Below, piece by piece: positions 26,279 to 36,233 of a stretch of DNA of 64,000 nt (position 1 is the stretch's first letter; every line of letters starts with the position of its first letter). A program made the position numbers and the translations under genes. The stretch spans positions 186,001 to 250,000 of the forward strand of contig NZ_CP080377.1 in NCBI RefSeq assembly GCF_019443505.1. The letters are read 5' to 3'. The notes under the pieces are model-generated. The model did no database searches and was not told the DNA's origin. It was given only the letters and a program-made list of their open reading frames with translations. The DNA comes from Janthinobacterium sp. PAMC25594 (GTDB lineage: Bacteria > Pseudomonadota > Gammaproteobacteria > Burkholderiales > Burkholderiaceae_D).

Positions 26279-27817
26279 ATGTCACCCAAGCCCACACTGC
26301 GCCTGATACTCGGCGACCAGCTCAATGCGCAGCATCGCTGGTTCACCGAAGTCGATGCCGCCACCATCTATGTCCTGATGGAGGTAAGGCAGGAAACCGA
26401 CTATGTGCTGCATCATGCGCAGAAAATCCTGGCGATCTTTGCAGCCATGCGTGATCTGGCGCGCCAGCTGCGCCAGCTTGGCCACAGCGTGCATTACATC
26501 GCCATTGACGAGGTGGCAAGCACGCGGACGATACCGGAGAATATCGAAGCGCTGATTCGTCACTACGACGCTTGCGCCTTCGAGTATCAGGCACCCGACG
26601 AATGGCGCCTTGACCAGCAGCTGTACCAGGCGGGAAGACGCTCGACCATTCCCTGGCTGATGGTCGACAGCGAGCATTTCTATACGGCACGCCATGAGGC
26701 TGCCGATATTTTCGCTGGACGCAAGCAATGGCTGATGGAGTTTTTCTATCGCCAGATGCGCAGCACGCACAAGGTGCTGATGGAAGACGCGAAAAAACCC
26801 GTCGGCGGCCAATGGAACTTTGATCACGATAATCGCAAGCCCTGGCGCGGTACGCCCGCCGAGCCGCAAGATTCGCGCACCGTGCATGACCATTCCCCGT
26901 TATGGCAAAGCATCGTCGCCGCAGGCGTGAAAAACTTTGGCGCTCCCCACGCCGACCGGCTGGCGTGGGCGCTGAACCGGGATGAGGCGCTGCAGCAGCT
27001 CGATGCCTTCATCGAGCGGGCCTTGCCGCATTTTGGCGATTTCCAGGATGCGATGAGCGTCAAGGCCTGGCGCTTGTTTCATTCCCTGCTGTCGTTCGCG
27101 CTGAACGTCAAAATGCTCAACCCGCGCGAAGTCGTCGCGAGGGCGCAGGCGGCATATCACGCCGGCCATGCGCCCCTGGCTGCGGTGGAGGGATTCATCC
27201 GCCAGATACTGGGATGGCGCGAGTATGTGCGTGGTGTTTACTGGGCGCATATGCCCGGCTATGCGGAGAAGAACTTTTTTGGCCACACGCGCCCGCTGCC
27301 TTCATGGTTCTGGGATGGCAAGACGAAGATGCATTGCCTGTCGCAGGCGATCACCCAATCGCTGGAGCAGGCCCACGCGCATCACATCCAGCGCCTGATG
27401 GTGATCGGCAATTTCGCGCTGTTGGCCGGCCTCGATCCGGCCAGGGTGCATGGCTGGTACCTGGGCATTTATATCGATGCCTTCGAATGGGTGGAGTTGC
27501 CCAATACCGTCGGCATGAGCCAGTTCGCCGATGGCGGGCTGCTGGCCACCAAGCCGTATGTCTCCAGCGCCGCGTATATCGACCGCATGGGCGATTATTG
27601 CAAAGGCTGTCATTACGATAAAAAGGCGCGCGTCGGCGAGCGCGCCTGTCCCTTCAATGCCCTGTACTGGGATTTTTTCCATCGCAATGCAGAGACTTTG
27701 GAACGCAATCCCCGCATCGGCATGGCGTATCGCCAGCTGGAGAAAATGGACGCGGCGACGATCGCGGCTTTCCGGCAGCAGGCAGCCACGATGCTTGCCA
27801 GGCTCGATTCCCTGTAA
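26279..27817 (+). CDS. Cryptochrome/photolyase-related protein (FeS-BCP, PhrB-like)
   Basis: 512 residues from the ATG at 26279, which has AGGA five bases upstream (another ATG is at 26276). The N-terminus LRLILGDQLNAQHRWF is that of the deoxyribodipyrimidine photolyase-related group. The C-terminal region has YCKGCHYDKK and GERACPFNALYWDF, carrying the cysteines that bind a 4Fe-4S cluster in FeS-BCP proteins. Characterised members repair (6-4) photoproducts in DNA with blue light, using FAD and a ribityl-lumazine (family knowledge). The FAD-pocket helices SVKAWRLFHSLLSF and GWREYVRGVYW are intact. Single gene after the PBP. Confidence 0.9.
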   Translation: MSPKPTLRLILGDQLNAQHRWFTEVDAATIYVLMEVRQETDYVLHHAQKILAIFAAMRDLARQLRQLGHSVHYIAIDEVASTRTIPENIEALIRHYDACAFEYQAPDEWRLDQQLYQAGRRSTIPWLMVDSEHFYTARHEAADIFAGRKQWLMEFFYRQMRSTHKVLMEDAKKPVGGQWNFDHDNRKPWRGTPAEPQDSRTVHDHSPLWQSIVAAGVKNFGAPHADRLAWALNRDEALQQLDAFIERALPHFGDFQDAMSVKAWRLFHSLLSFALNVKMLNPREVVARAQAAYHAGHAPLAAVEGFIRQILGWREYVRGVYWAHMPGYAEKNFFGHTRPLPSWFWDGKTKMHCLSQAITQSLEQAHAHHIQRLMVIGNFALLAGLDPARVHGWYLGIYIDAFEWVELPNTVGMSQFADGGLLATKPYVSSAAYIDRMGDYCKGCHYDKKARVGERACPFNALYWDFFHRNAETLERNPRIGMAYRQLEKMDAATIAAFRQQAATMLARLDSL

Positions 27818-27844
27818 CACAGGGCAATCTGGCGCGGGACACCC

Positions 27845-28579
27845 TTAGACGGTATTGCGCCTCAACCCTGCTTCCCGCACGAACACTTGCAGCGCCGGCA
27901 TGGTCTGCTGGTGCAGCGCTTTCATTTCTGTTCTCAGCGCGGGCGTGATGGCCAGGCTGCCGTCCGCCTGCTGGCGCACGGGCAGGCCCAGCGCCTGTGC
28001 CATTTCCACCGGGTAATTCGTGAAGTCGCCGTACGGGCGCTTGCCGTCGACGGACGGGGTGGGCCAGTAGCCTTCGGCCAGGTAATCTTCCGCGCCCATG
28101 CCCAGCATTTCCAGCGTCATCCACGACTGTTGCCGCAGCAGCGTCACATGCTGCGCGGTCAGGACGAATGGCACCTTGCCGTTGGCATAGCTGCCCGGCT
28201 TCAGGTCGGCCATCTGCACGAAATGGGGCAGCAGCAGCGACGCTTCCATCAGCCGCTGCGCGGCCAGCGCCGCATCCTTGCTGGCGATGGCTTGCATGGC
28301 CAGTGCCACGGTATCGCCCTTGCCCAGCGGGTACGCCGGATTGAGCATGGGCGCGCCGCTTTCCACGGGCGACCAGCCGATATTGAAACGCCGTATCAGC
28401 GCCAGATGGTGCACATTGAGCACCTTGGGCAGCGGTGCGTCGAGGGTGGCCACGATGCGCTGGCGCACGGCGCGTGGCAGGTCTTTGTCGGCCGCGCGCG
28501 CAAGCACGGGCGAGCACAGCAGGACGCCGGCGAGGCGCAGCAGCTGGCGCCGCATGGGTTGGATCAGTTGCCGCCTCAT
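27845..28579 (-). CDS. Exported protein of unknown function
   Basis: 244 residues from the ATG at 28579, which overlaps the upstream gene's stop (ATGA). The frame is open to 28927, but that part lies inside the upstream gene. A twin-arginine-like start (MRRQLLRLAGVLLCSPVLARA) gives a signal peptide, with cleavage near residue 29. The mature part is helical and has no cysteines or membrane spans. Coupled translation suggests it works with the exported product of 28576-29151. No family recognised. Confidence 0.65.
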   Translation of the reverse strand: MRRQLIQPMRRQLLRLAGVLLCSPVLARAADKDLPRAVRQRIVATLDAPLPKVLNVHHLALIRRFNIGWSPVESGAPMLNPAYPLGKGDTVALAMQAIASKDAALAAQRLMEASLLLPHFVQMADLKPGSYANGKVPFVLTAQHVTLLRQQSWMTLEMLGMGAEDYLAEGYWPTPSVDGKRPYGDFTNYPVEMAQALGLPVRQQADGSLAITPALRTEMKALHQQTMPALQVFVREAGLRRNTV

Positions 28580-29151
28580 CGCGTCGTCAAGTCCTGGCGC
28601 TGGAATTCGATGCGGTTTTCCTGATACTGCCACTTGGTGTAGGGCCCGAACACGCGCCGGTTTTCCTTGCTGTCGGCATTCGATTGCTCGCGCTTCATGC
28701 GCCGCACGAGGGCGGTATCGACGAGCGGCGCGGTCGTCGTGCCGAACACTTCGTGGCGTACGCTCTGCTTGGCGTCGGCGCCGCGCGAAATGATGGTGAG
28801 CTTGCGCGTGGCGGGGTCGAAGTACAGGCGCATGGCAAACGTGTTCATGTCCTGCAGATACAGGCCGTCGTCGCGCCATTGGGCATAGAAATAATCGCCG
28901 CAGACGGCCTTCGGTTCGCGTTTCCATTCGCAGGCGAGCAGGATCAGCAAGTGATGGTCATCGAGTTGCTTGATCGACACGCGGGCCTTGGAATAGCCCC
29001 AGCTGCTGGGCGGCACGGTTGTCGACGAGAGCAAATTGTATTCACCCACGAGATTGGGCATGGGCGCTTGCGCGAAGGCGCCGGCGCAGAGTGTCAAGGC
29101 GGCTGCCGCTACGGCGCCGCGTAGCTTGGAAAATGGTGTCATGATGGCCAT
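28576..29151 (-). CDS. Exported protein of unknown function
   Basis: 191 residues if started at the ATG at 29151 (MAIMTPFSK); 29142 and 29181 are in-frame alternatives and none has a clear ribosome site. A signal peptide ends at about GAFAQA. The mature part looks beta-rich (VGEYNLLSSTTV, HHLLILLACEW, RKLTIISRG) and has two cysteines, compatible with a small periplasmic barrel or lipocalin-like fold. It is the first gene of a two-gene minus-strand unit. No function assigned. Confidence 0.65.
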   Translation of the reverse strand: MAIMTPFSKLRGAVAAAALTLCAGAFAQAPMPNLVGEYNLLSSTTVPPSSWGYSKARVSIKQLDDHHLLILLACEWKREPKAVCGDYFYAQWRDDGLYLQDMNTFAMRLYFDPATRKLTIISRGADAKQSVRHEVFGTTTAPLVDTALVRRMKREQSNADSKENRRVFGPYTKWQYQENRIEFQRQDLTTR

Positions 29152-29208
29152 AAAGAAAAGTTGACATATTATAGATGGCAACTTTCCAGTATGGCCACGC
29201 GCTTGCCG

Positions 29209-29496
29209 TTACTTCAGCTTGCTCAACTCGGCCACGTCGATCTTGACGACCTTGTCGCCCACGGCGGCCACCAGCGCCTTGAAGTGGGGCGTCGCGTAAT
29301 GCGCCGTCAGCGCGTCCTGGTCGGTCCATTCTTCCAGCATGATGAAGCGTGTGGGAATCTTGTTGTCGAGGTGCAATTCGTAGCGCAGGCAGGCGCTTTC
29401 CGCGCGGCTCGGCGGCACGACGGCTTCCAGCGCGGCGCGCACGGCGTCGATATGTTGCGCTTGGGCATCGATGGTGGCGACGACGATCAGGGTCAT
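29209..29496 (-). CDS. Putative quinol monooxygenase (ABM domain)
   Basis: 95 residues from the ATG at 29496 with AAGGAA five bases upstream; the open frame extends to 29532 without a ribosome site. A ferredoxin-like antibiotic-biosynthesis-monooxygenase domain: LIVVATIDAQAQHIDAVR, then SRAESACLRYELHLDN, FIMLEEWTDQDALTAHYATP and HFKAL. Small ABM proteins such as YgiN act on quinols or similar aromatics without a cofactor (family knowledge). Single gene. The substrate is unknown. Confidence 0.85.
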   Translation of the reverse strand: MTLIVVATIDAQAQHIDAVRAALEAVVPPSRAESACLRYELHLDNKIPTRFIMLEEWTDQDALTAHYATPHFKALVAAVGDKVVKIDVAELSKLK

Positions 29497-29567
29497 GGTG
29501 TTCCTTGTAAAGTGGTGGGGCCGATGCAGCATAGCGCAGTTTGCCCATTCTTGCCCGCCATGCCCGG

Positions 29568-30029
29568 TCAGGCTGCTCCGAGCTGTATCACGGCCAGCAT
29601 GTCATTGCCATCCGCGTCGATGCCTTTTTCCACGAAACCCATGCTGACATAGAACTGTTTCGCGTTGGCATTGCTGGGCTTGTAGCAAATTTCGATGCTG
29701 CGCGCGTCCGGGCGGGCGCGGATTTCCGCCAGCGCCAGGGCGAGGGCGGCGCGGCCATGGCCTTGCCCCTGGCGCCGGTGGTCGATCATGAAGCGCCAGA
29801 TCTGGTAGTGGCCGGGTGGGTCATCGGCGTCGGGCGAGACGAACATCAGGAAGCCGATCACTTCCTCGTCGCCATACACGGCGCGCGTATGCAGGATGGC
29901 GGGATGGAAACTCGCTTGCGCGATGGAATAGTCGTTGCTGGCCAGGTAGTCGCGCTGCTGGGGCAGCAAAGGCAGTTCGCTGATGAGGTCAAAATTGTCG
30001 ACGGTGACGGGGCGCAGGCTGATGAGCAT
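29568..30029 (-). CDS. GNAT family N-acetyltransferase
   Basis: 153 residues from the ATG at 30029; a TTG at 30035 would add two. The acetyl-CoA loop is visible as RRQGQGHGRAAL (Q/R-x-x-G-x-G/A), preceded by IWRFMIDH and followed by EICYKPSNANAKQFYVSMGF, the usual strand 5 and helix end. The pattern resembles spermidine/polyamine N-acetyltransferases, but the substrate is uncertain. It acts in the cytoplasm. Located 49 bp after the LysR gene on the same strand, possibly read through from it. Confidence 0.85.
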   Translation of the reverse strand: MLISLRPVTVDNFDLISELPLLPQQRDYLASNDYSIAQASFHPAILHTRAVYGDEEVIGFLMFVSPDADDPPGHYQIWRFMIDHRRQGQGHGRAALALALAEIRARPDARSIEICYKPSNANAKQFYVSMGFVEKGIDADGNDMLAVIQLGAA

Positions 30030-30077
30030 GTTCAATCAGTGGAATGTAAGGACAAGGCTTGCCAGTATGGGGAGAAA

Positions 30078-30998
30078 TTACTCAATAGGCAATGTTGTTG
30101 CGTCGCCAGCCCCAAACAGCTGCGCCATCGTCTGGCGCAGCCAGCGGTTCGACGCATCCTCATGGTAGCGCTCGTGCCAGTGCTGCTTGACTGAAAAACT
30201 GGGCAGCGCCACGGGCAGGGGCAGGATGCGGAACGCTTCGTGGTCCTGCATTTGCAGCGCGTAGCGGTACGGTACCGTGACGATGTACTCGGTTTCGGCG
30301 ACAATGCGCGACACGCCCAGGAAGCTGGGTAGTTTCAGCACGATGCGCCGCTGCACGCCGGCCGCCGCCAGTACCTTCTCCACGATGGAATGGCCCGTGC
30401 CCGAGCTTTTCACCTCGATATGCCCCTCCCGCAGGAACTCTTCCACAGTAATCGTGTCGCGGATGCGCGGGTGGCTGCTGGCCACCAGGCAGACAAAATG
30501 CTGGTCGAATAGTTTCTGCTGATAAAACCCCGATTCCAGGTGCAGCATGAAGCCCACGGCCAGGTCCACTTCGCCCCCTTCCAGGCGCGCCGGCGTGTCG
30601 GTGGCGATCTTCGACACGTCCAGCGTGATGTGGGGGCCGATCTGCTGCAGGTGGTTGAGCAGGGTGGGCAGCAGCACGATTTCACTGATGTCCGTCATGC
30701 AGATGGCAAATTCGCGCGTGCTGGCGGCCGGGTCGAACACGGGCTGGTCGGCCAGCGCATGCTGCCAGGCGGCAATCGCGGCGCGCACGTCCTGCACCGC
30801 GTTCTGCGCGCGCGGCGTCGGCTCCATGCCTTTCGAGGTGCGCGCGAACAGGCGGTCGCCGAAATGCGTGCGCAGCTTGCCCAGGCCGATGCTCACCGTC
30901 GATTGCGGCAAGCCCAGGTTTTCCGCCGCACGCGTCACATTGCGGCTTTTATAGATCTCGTCAAAGATGAACAGCAATTCGATATCGAAGCGCGACAT
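30078..30998 (-). CDS. LysR family regulator of the 3-hydroxybenzoate/gentisate operon
   Basis: 306 residues. N-terminal winged helix-turn-helix (about 5-65, RNVTRAAENLGLPQSTVSIGLGKL) and a periplasmic-binding-like effector domain (about 90-300). The sequence style (DIELLFIFDEIYKSRNVTRA) matches NahR/NagR-type regulators, which respond to aromatic acids. It is divergent from the catabolic genes with 149 bp between starts, the classical arrangement for a LysR activator. Its inducer is probably 3-hydroxybenzoate or gentisate. That is inference from context. Confidence 0.9.
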   Translation of the reverse strand: MSRFDIELLFIFDEIYKSRNVTRAAENLGLPQSTVSIGLGKLRTHFGDRLFARTSKGMEPTPRAQNAVQDVRAAIAAWQHALADQPVFDPAASTREFAICMTDISEIVLLPTLLNHLQQIGPHITLDVSKIATDTPARLEGGEVDLAVGFMLHLESGFYQQKLFDQHFVCLVASSHPRIRDTITVEEFLREGHIEVKSSGTGHSIVEKVLAAAGVQRRIVLKLPSFLGVSRIVAETEYIVTVPYRYALQMQDHEAFRILPLPVALPSFSVKQHWHERYHEDASNRWLRQTMAQLFGAGDATTLPIE

Positions 30999-31063
30999 AA
31001 GAGGATTCCACCATTATTTAAAAACGTGATTGTGGTTATTGTATTCCATCGCTTTACCAAATA

Positions 31064-31092
31064 TTGACCTGTCGGCACACTGCTTGTCATAC
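31064..31092 (+). promoter_or_regulatory. Candidate promoter of the gentisate operon
   Basis: TTGACC (31064-31069) and TCATAC (31087-31092) with a 17-bp spacer. The -10 element is poor, as expected of a promoter that needs a LysR activator. The start codon is at 31148. Confidence 0.3.
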
Positions 31093-31147
31093 CAAGAGCA
31101 CGGCAAACGTGCATCGCGCAAGCACACAGATCAATTGGAGGAAAGAA

Positions 31148-32362
31148 ATGGAAGCTACCCACAAACCGTCGGTCTTGATCGTCGGCGGCGGCATCGGCGG
31201 CATGGCCGCCGCCCTGTCCCTGTCGCGCCTGGGGCTGGCTGTCACCGTGCTGGAACAGGCCTCGACCCTGGGCGAAATCGGCGCCGGCATCCAGCTGGCG
31301 CCCAACGCCTTCGCCGCGCTCGACGCGCTGGGCGTGGGCGAGCGCACGCGCGCCAAGGCCGTCTTCACGGAGCGCCTGGTGATGATGGACGCCGTCGACG
31401 CGACCGAGGTAGGTACCTTTGTCGTCGATGCGGCCTTCCGCGCACGCTTCGCCAACCCCTACGCCGTGATCCACCGGGCCGACATCCACGGCGCCATCCT
31501 CGACGCGGTGCGCACCTCGCCATTGATCACGTTTGTGACCTCGTCGCAGGTGACGGACGTGGTGGAAGACGACACGGGCGTCACCGTGGTCGATGCGGCC
31601 GGGCGCAGTTTTCGCGCCGATGTGCTGATCGGCTGTGACGGCGTCAAATCCGTCATTCGCGAGCGCATCGTGGGCGACAAGGTCCGCGTTTCCGGCCACG
31701 TGGTGTACCGCGCCGTGGTGCCGGCCGCCGACATGCCGGCCGACCTGCGCTGGAATGCGCCCGTCGTCTGGGCCGGGCCGAACTGCCACCTCGTGCATTA
31801 CCCGCTGCGCAACGGCGAGCAATACAACCTGGTGGTGACCTTCCACAGCCGCGAGCAGGAAGCGTGGAGCGTCACGGACGGCAGCAAGGAAGAAGTGCTG
31901 TCGTATTTCGACGGCGTGCACGCGCAACCGCGCCAGTTGCTGCACAAGCCGACCAGCTGGAAACGCTGGAGCACGGCCGACCGCGATCCCGTCGACAACT
32001 GGAGCACGCAGCGCATGACCCTGCTGGGCGACTCGGCCCACCCGATGCTGCAATACCTGGCGCAGGGCGCCTGCATGGCACTGGAAGATGCCGTCACCCT
32101 GGGCGAGGCCGTGCGCGCCTGCGATTTCGACATGGCCGCCGCCTTCCAGCTGTACCAGACCTCGCGCATCGCCCGCACGGCGCGCGTGGTGCTGTCGGCG
32201 CGCGAAATGGGCCGCCTGTACCACGCCAAAGGCGTCGAGCGCCTGGTGCGCAACGATTTATGGCGCGGGCGCACGCCCGCGCAATTCTATGAAGCGCTGG
32301 CCTGGCTGTACGGCTGGACGGCGCAAACCTGCCTGGCCACCACCGAGAAGGACGCAGCATGA
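31148..32362 (+). CDS. 3-hydroxybenzoate 6-hydroxylase (FAD monooxygenase)
   Basis: 404 residues. A class A flavoprotein hydroxylase: [16 protein letters not shown] loop at the N-terminus, the middle DG motif ([11 protein letters not shown]) and [21 protein letters not shown] for FAD ribityl binding. With gentisate dioxygenase directly after it (4-bp overlap), the likely reaction is 3-hydroxybenzoate plus NADH and O2 to gentisate (2,5-dihydroxybenzoate). A salicylate 5-hydroxylase would be a multicomponent enzyme instead, and 6-hydroxynicotinate-type relatives fit the context less well. GGAGG lies six bases before the ATG. First gene of the operon. Confidence 0.88.
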   Translation: MEATHKPSVLIVGGGIGGMAAALSLSRLGLAVTVLEQASTLGEIGAGIQLAPNAFAALDALGVGERTRAKAVFTERLVMMDAVDATEVGTFVVDAAFRARFANPYAVIHRADIHGAILDAVRTSPLITFVTSSQVTDVVEDDTGVTVVDAAGRSFRADVLIGCDGVKSVIRERIVGDKVRVSGHVVYRAVVPAADMPADLRWNAPVVWAGPNCHLVHYPLRNGEQYNLVVTFHSREQEAWSVTDGSKEEVLSYFDGVHAQPRQLLHKPTSWKRWSTADRDPVDNWSTQRMTLLGDSAHPMLQYLAQGACMALEDAVTLGEAVRACDFDMAAAFQLYQTSRIARTARVVLSAREMGRLYHAKGVERLVRNDLWRGRTPAQFYEALAWLYGWTAQTCLATTEKDAA

Positions 32363-33411
32363 CTTCCCATCAAACGCCCGAACGCGAGGCTTTATATGCA
32401 GCCCTGAGCGGCATGCATCTGTCGCCGCTGTGGCAATCCTTGCACACCCTGGTGCCGCCCCATCCGACGGCGCCGTATGCGGCGGCCCTGTGGCGTTATG
32501 CCGATATCGCGCCGCAGCTGGCGCGCGCCGGCGAGGTCATTACGGCCCACGAAGCCGTGCGCAGGGTCCTGGTGCTGGAAAACCCGGCCTTGCCGGGCCG
32601 CTCGTCGATCACCCAATCGCTGTACGCGGGCTTGCAGCTGATTTTGCCCGGCGAAGTGGCGCCATCGCACCGCCACAGCCAGTCGGCGCTGCGCTTCGTC
32701 GTCGAAGGGCAGGGCGCCTACACGACGGTGGCGGGCGAGCGCACCACCATGCACCCCGGTGACTTCATCATCACGCCCTCGTGGACCTGGCATGACCATG
32801 GCAACCTGGGTGTGGACGGCGTCTGCGAGCCGGTCGTCTGGCTCGATGGCCTCGACATTCCCATGCTGCGCTATTTCGATTCGGGTTTCGCGGAAAATGA
32901 CACGCAGGACAGCCAGACGGTCAGCCGTCCGGAAGGCCAGAGCTTCGCCCGCTACGGCTACAACATGGCGCCCGTGAAGCAGCTGCACGAGGGCACGACC
33001 TCGCCCATCTTCAATTACCCGTATGCCCGTTCGCGCGAGGCGCTGGACCTGCTGTCGCGCACGGACGCCATCGACGACTGGCATGGCTACAAGCTGCGTT
33101 ATACGAATCCGCTGACGGGCGGCTCGCCCATGCCCACCATGGCCACCTTCATGCAGCTGCTGCCCAAAGGTTTCAAGGGCAAGCGCGCGCGCAGCACCGA
33201 CGGCACCGTCTACAGCGTGGTTGAGGGGCATGGCAGCGTGGATATCGGCGGCCAGCGCTTCGAGTTTGCTCCGCGCGACACCTTCGTTGTGCCGTCGTGG
33301 GCCAGCGTGGCCTTCGACTGCCCGCAAGACGATGTCGTGCTGTTCAGTTTTTCCGACCGCCCCGTGCAGCAAGCCATGGGCGTGCTGCGCGAGCAGTTTT
33401 TGACCGATTGA
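32359..33411 (+). CDS. Gentisate 1,2-dioxygenase
   Basis: 350 residues, a bicupin typical of this enzyme. It cleaves the gentisate ring between C1 and C2 to maleylpyruvate using Fe(II) and O2. Iron ligands are His104 and His106 (SHRHSQ) and His145 in SWTWHDHGN, at the same positions as in characterised enzymes. The C-terminal cupin ([14 protein letters not shown]) lacks the full metal site, as is usual. It overlaps the hydroxylase stop by four bases. Confidence 0.95.
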   Translation: MTSHQTPEREALYAALSGMHLSPLWQSLHTLVPPHPTAPYAAALWRYADIAPQLARAGEVITAHEAVRRVLVLENPALPGRSSITQSLYAGLQLILPGEVAPSHRHSQSALRFVVEGQGAYTTVAGERTTMHPGDFIITPSWTWHDHGNLGVDGVCEPVVWLDGLDIPMLRYFDSGFAENDTQDSQTVSRPEGQSFARYGYNMAPVKQLHEGTTSPIFNYPYARSREALDLLSRTDAIDDWHGYKLRYTNPLTGGSPMPTMATFMQLLPKGFKGKRARSTDGTVYSVVEGHGSVDIGGQRFEFAPRDTFVVPSWASVAFDCPQDDVVLFSFSDRPVQQAMGVLREQFLTD

Positions 33412-33432
33412 TTTTTTTGACAGGATTTCGCC

Positions 33433-34140
33433 ATGACCCACTTTATTTTTGAACCCCAAGCCATCGTCGGCCTGCCCATCCTCGGCACCGACGCACAGTT
33501 TCCCGTGCGCCGCATCTACTGCGTGGGCCGCAACTACGCCGCCCATGCGCGTGAAATGGGTTTTGACCCCGACCGCGAACCGCCATTCTTCTTTTGCAAA
33601 CCGAATGACGACAAATCCGTCGTGGCCGTGCCGCCTGGCGTGACGGCCACGGTGCCGTATCCGGCGCAGACGTCGAACTACCACCATGAAATCGAACTGG
33701 TGGTCGCCATTGGCAAGGGCGGCAAGGACATCGCCCTGGAGGACGCGGCGTCACACATCTTCGGCTACGGCGTGGGCCTGGACATGACGCGGCGCGACCT
33801 GCAGATGCGCATGCGCGAACAGGGCCGCCCGTGGGAAATCGGCAAGGCCTTCGACTATTCGGCCCCTATCGGCGCGCTCACGCCCATCGCGGTGTCCGGT
33901 GAAATCAGCACGGGCGCCATCGTGCTGGAAGTCGATGGAAAAATCGTGCAGACGAGCGACCTGACGCATTTGATCTGGTCCGTCAATGAAGTCATCGCCA
34001 ATCTGTCGACCTTGTTCGAGCTGCAGCCGGGCGACATCATCATGACGGGCACGCCCGAAGGCGTGGGCGCCGTCACCAGCGGACAAACCATGGAGGCGCG
34101 CATCGCCGGGCTGACGCCGATCACCGTCGCCGTGCAGTAA
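33433..34140 (+). CDS. Fumarylpyruvate hydrolase (FAH family)
   Basis: 235 residues, fumarylacetoacetate-hydrolase fold. [17 protein letters not shown], the acidic metal-site residues in [20 protein letters not shown] and the [13 protein letters not shown] motif are diagnostic. In this cluster it should split fumarylpyruvate into fumarate and pyruvate, the last step of the gentisate route. It begins 21 bp after the dioxygenase gene. The family also contains oxaloacetate decarboxylases and acylpyruvases, and context decides here. Confidence 0.9.
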   Translation: MTHFIFEPQAIVGLPILGTDAQFPVRRIYCVGRNYAAHAREMGFDPDREPPFFFCKPNDDKSVVAVPPGVTATVPYPAQTSNYHHEIELVVAIGKGGKDIALEDAASHIFGYGVGLDMTRRDLQMRMREQGRPWEIGKAFDYSAPIGALTPIAVSGEISTGAIVLEVDGKIVQTSDLTHLIWSVNEVIANLSTLFELQPGDIIMTGTPEGVGAVTSGQTMEARIAGLTPITVAVQ

Positions 34141-34206
34141 ACATCATCGGGCCAGCGCGGCACAGATCGCGCAGCCCAAGCGAACAATAACAACGGAGAC
34201 AAGACA

Positions 34207-35568
34207 ATGACTACCCACGCCGGCACCGACGTCCAGCACTTCCTCGACAGCCACCCGTTTTCCCGCTACCAGAAGCTGATCCTCTGGCTATGCTTTCTGA
34301 TCGTCGCCATCGACGGCTTCGACACGGCCTCGATCGGCTTCATCGCGCCCGCCATCCGCGCCGAGTGGGGCTTGACGCCCGCCGCGCTGGCGCCCCTGTT
34401 CGGCGCCGGTCTGTTTGGCCTGATGGCCGGATCGTTCCTGTTCGGCCCCCTGGCGGACCGCTACGGCCGCCGTCCCGTGCTGATCGTCTCCGTGGCCTTC
34501 TTCGGCGCCGCCAGCCTGCTGTCGGCCTGGTCGACGGATCTGACGATGCTGCTGGCGCTGCGCTTCTTGACGGGGCTGGGCCTGGGCGGCGCCATGCCCA
34601 CTTCCGTGACCATGACGTCCGAATATTGTCCGCAGCGGCGCCGTTCCGGCCTCGTGACCATGATGTTCTGCGGCTTTACCATCGGTTCCGCGCTGGGCGG
34701 CCTGGCCTCGGCGCAGCTGCTGCACCTGATCGGCTGGCGCGGCGTGCTGATGCTGGGCGGCGCCTTGCCGCTGCTGCTGGTGCCCGTATTGCTGCTGGCA
34801 CTGCCCGAATCCCTGCGCTGGCTGGTGCTGAAAGGGCGCGACGGCAGCCAGGTGCTGAACATCGTGCGCCGTATCGCGCCCACCGTGGCCGCCTTGCCGC
34901 GCCTCGTCGTCAGCGATAAAAAACTGGCCGGCTCGCCCATGGCCGAATTGTTCCGTCCCGGCGTGATCGGCGGCACCTTGCTGCTGTGGTCCACGTTTTT
35001 CATGAGCTTATTGATCATTTATCTGCTGTCGAGCTGGATGCCGACTTTGCTCAACGGCAATGGGCTGTCCCTGTCGAACGCCTCGCTGGTGACGATGATG
35101 TTCCAGGTGGGTGGCACGGTCGGCGCGATTCTGCTGGGCCGCTGGATGGATCGCTACAGCCCGCATAAAGTGCTGAGCATCGCCTACCTGGCGGCCGCCG
35201 GCTGCATCGTCGTCGTGGCCCTGTCGGGCAGCAGCCTGGCTGTGCTGGTGCTGGCCGTCTTTGGTGTCGGCTTTGGCGTGAGCGGCTCGCAAGTGGGCGC
35301 CAATGCGCTGGCCGCCGCGTTTTACCCCACGTCGAGCCGTGCCACGGGCGTCAGCTGGGCGGCCGCCGTGGGCCGCAGCGGTTCCGTGCTCGGTTCCATG
35401 GCCGGCGGCCTGATGCTGACCCTGAAACTCGATAACGAAACCATCTTCTTTTTGCTGGCCATTCCCGCCGTGCTGGCGTCCCTGGCCTTGCTGGCCATGG
35501 GTCGTCTGATGCGCGCCCGGACTGCCGCCAGTGCCATTCCCGCCACCCTGAAAGAGAGCACCGTATGA
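34207..35568 (+). CDS. Aromatic acid:H+ symporter (MFS, AAHS family)
   Basis: 453 residues, twelve membrane helices. DGFDTASIGFIAPAI in helix 1 and the loop DRYGRRPVLI between helices 2 and 3 match the AAHS family (BenK, PcaK, GenK). The conserved helix-1 aspartate pair region is intact. It should bring 3-hydroxybenzoate or gentisate across the inner membrane with protons. A 66-bp gap separates it from the hydrolase gene, with GGAG before the ATG. It overlaps the isomerase gene by four bases. Confidence 0.92.
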   Translation: MTTHAGTDVQHFLDSHPFSRYQKLILWLCFLIVAIDGFDTASIGFIAPAIRAEWGLTPAALAPLFGAGLFGLMAGSFLFGPLADRYGRRPVLIVSVAFFGAASLLSAWSTDLTMLLALRFLTGLGLGGAMPTSVTMTSEYCPQRRRSGLVTMMFCGFTIGSALGGLASAQLLHLIGWRGVLMLGGALPLLLVPVLLLALPESLRWLVLKGRDGSQVLNIVRRIAPTVAALPRLVVSDKKLAGSPMAELFRPGVIGGTLLLWSTFFMSLLIIYLLSSWMPTLLNGNGLSLSNASLVTMMFQVGGTVGAILLGRWMDRYSPHKVLSIAYLAAAGCIVVVALSGSSLAVLVLAVFGVGFGVSGSQVGANALAAAFYPTSSRATGVSWAAAVGRSGSVLGSMAGGLMLTLKLDNETIFFLLAIPAVLASLALLAMGRLMRARTAASAIPATLKESTV

Positions 35569-36209
35569 AACTGCATGGCTATTACCGCAGCTCCGCGTCC
35601 TACCGCGTGCGCATCGCGCTGAACCTGAAACAGCTGCATGCCGACACGGCCTATGTGCACCTGAGCCGCAATGGCGGCGAGCAGTTCACGCCCGCGTTTT
35701 CCAGCCTGAACCCGCAGCATCTGCTGCCCGTGCTGGAGGACGGCGGCGCCGTGCTGACGCAATCCTTGGCCATCATCGAATACCTGGACGAGACGCGGAC
35801 GGGGCAAAAACTGCTGCCGGCCGATGCCCTGGGCCGCGCCCGCGTGCGCCAGCTGGCCATGGTCTGCGCCTGCGACATCCATCCGCTGAACAACCTGCGC
35901 GTCCTGAATTACCTGACGGGGCCTTTGGCCCTGTCGCAGGAGCAGAAGAACGCGTGGTACCAGCACTGGACCCATCTGGGTTTGGCCGCGCTGGAAGCGC
36001 AGCTGGCAAATAGTCCCCACACGGGCCGGTTCTGCCATGGCGACACGCCGACCCTGGCCGACTGCTGCCTGGTGCCGCAGGTGTACAACGCGCGGCGCTT
36101 CCAGTGCGACCTGGCGCCGTATCCCACGATCCTGCGCATCGTCGCGCAGTGCGAGGCGCTGCCGGCGTTTCAGCACGCGCACCCGGATACACAGCCAGAC
36201 GCAGAATAA
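35565..36209 (+). CDS. Maleylpyruvate isomerase (zeta-class GST)
   Basis: 214 residues. The SSASYRVRIALNLK motif near residue 10 is the glutathione site of zeta-class GSTs, where Ser/Cys take part in isomerisation. The C-terminal TPTLADCCLVPQVYNARRF is also typical. It converts maleylpyruvate to fumarylpyruvate with glutathione. Maleylacetoacetate isomerase is a close relative, but the partners here are those of the gentisate route. Its presence means this organism uses the isomerase branch rather than direct maleylpyruvate hydrolysis. Confidence 0.92.
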   Translation: MKLHGYYRSSASYRVRIALNLKQLHADTAYVHLSRNGGEQFTPAFSSLNPQHLLPVLEDGGAVLTQSLAIIEYLDETRTGQKLLPADALGRARVRQLAMVCACDIHPLNNLRVLNYLTGPLALSQEQKNAWYQHWTHLGLAALEAQLANSPHTGRFCHGDTPTLADCCLVPQVYNARRFQCDLAPYPTILRIVAQCEALPAFQHAHPDTQPDAE

Positions 36210-36233
36210 AAACCACAATAGAAGGAGACAAGC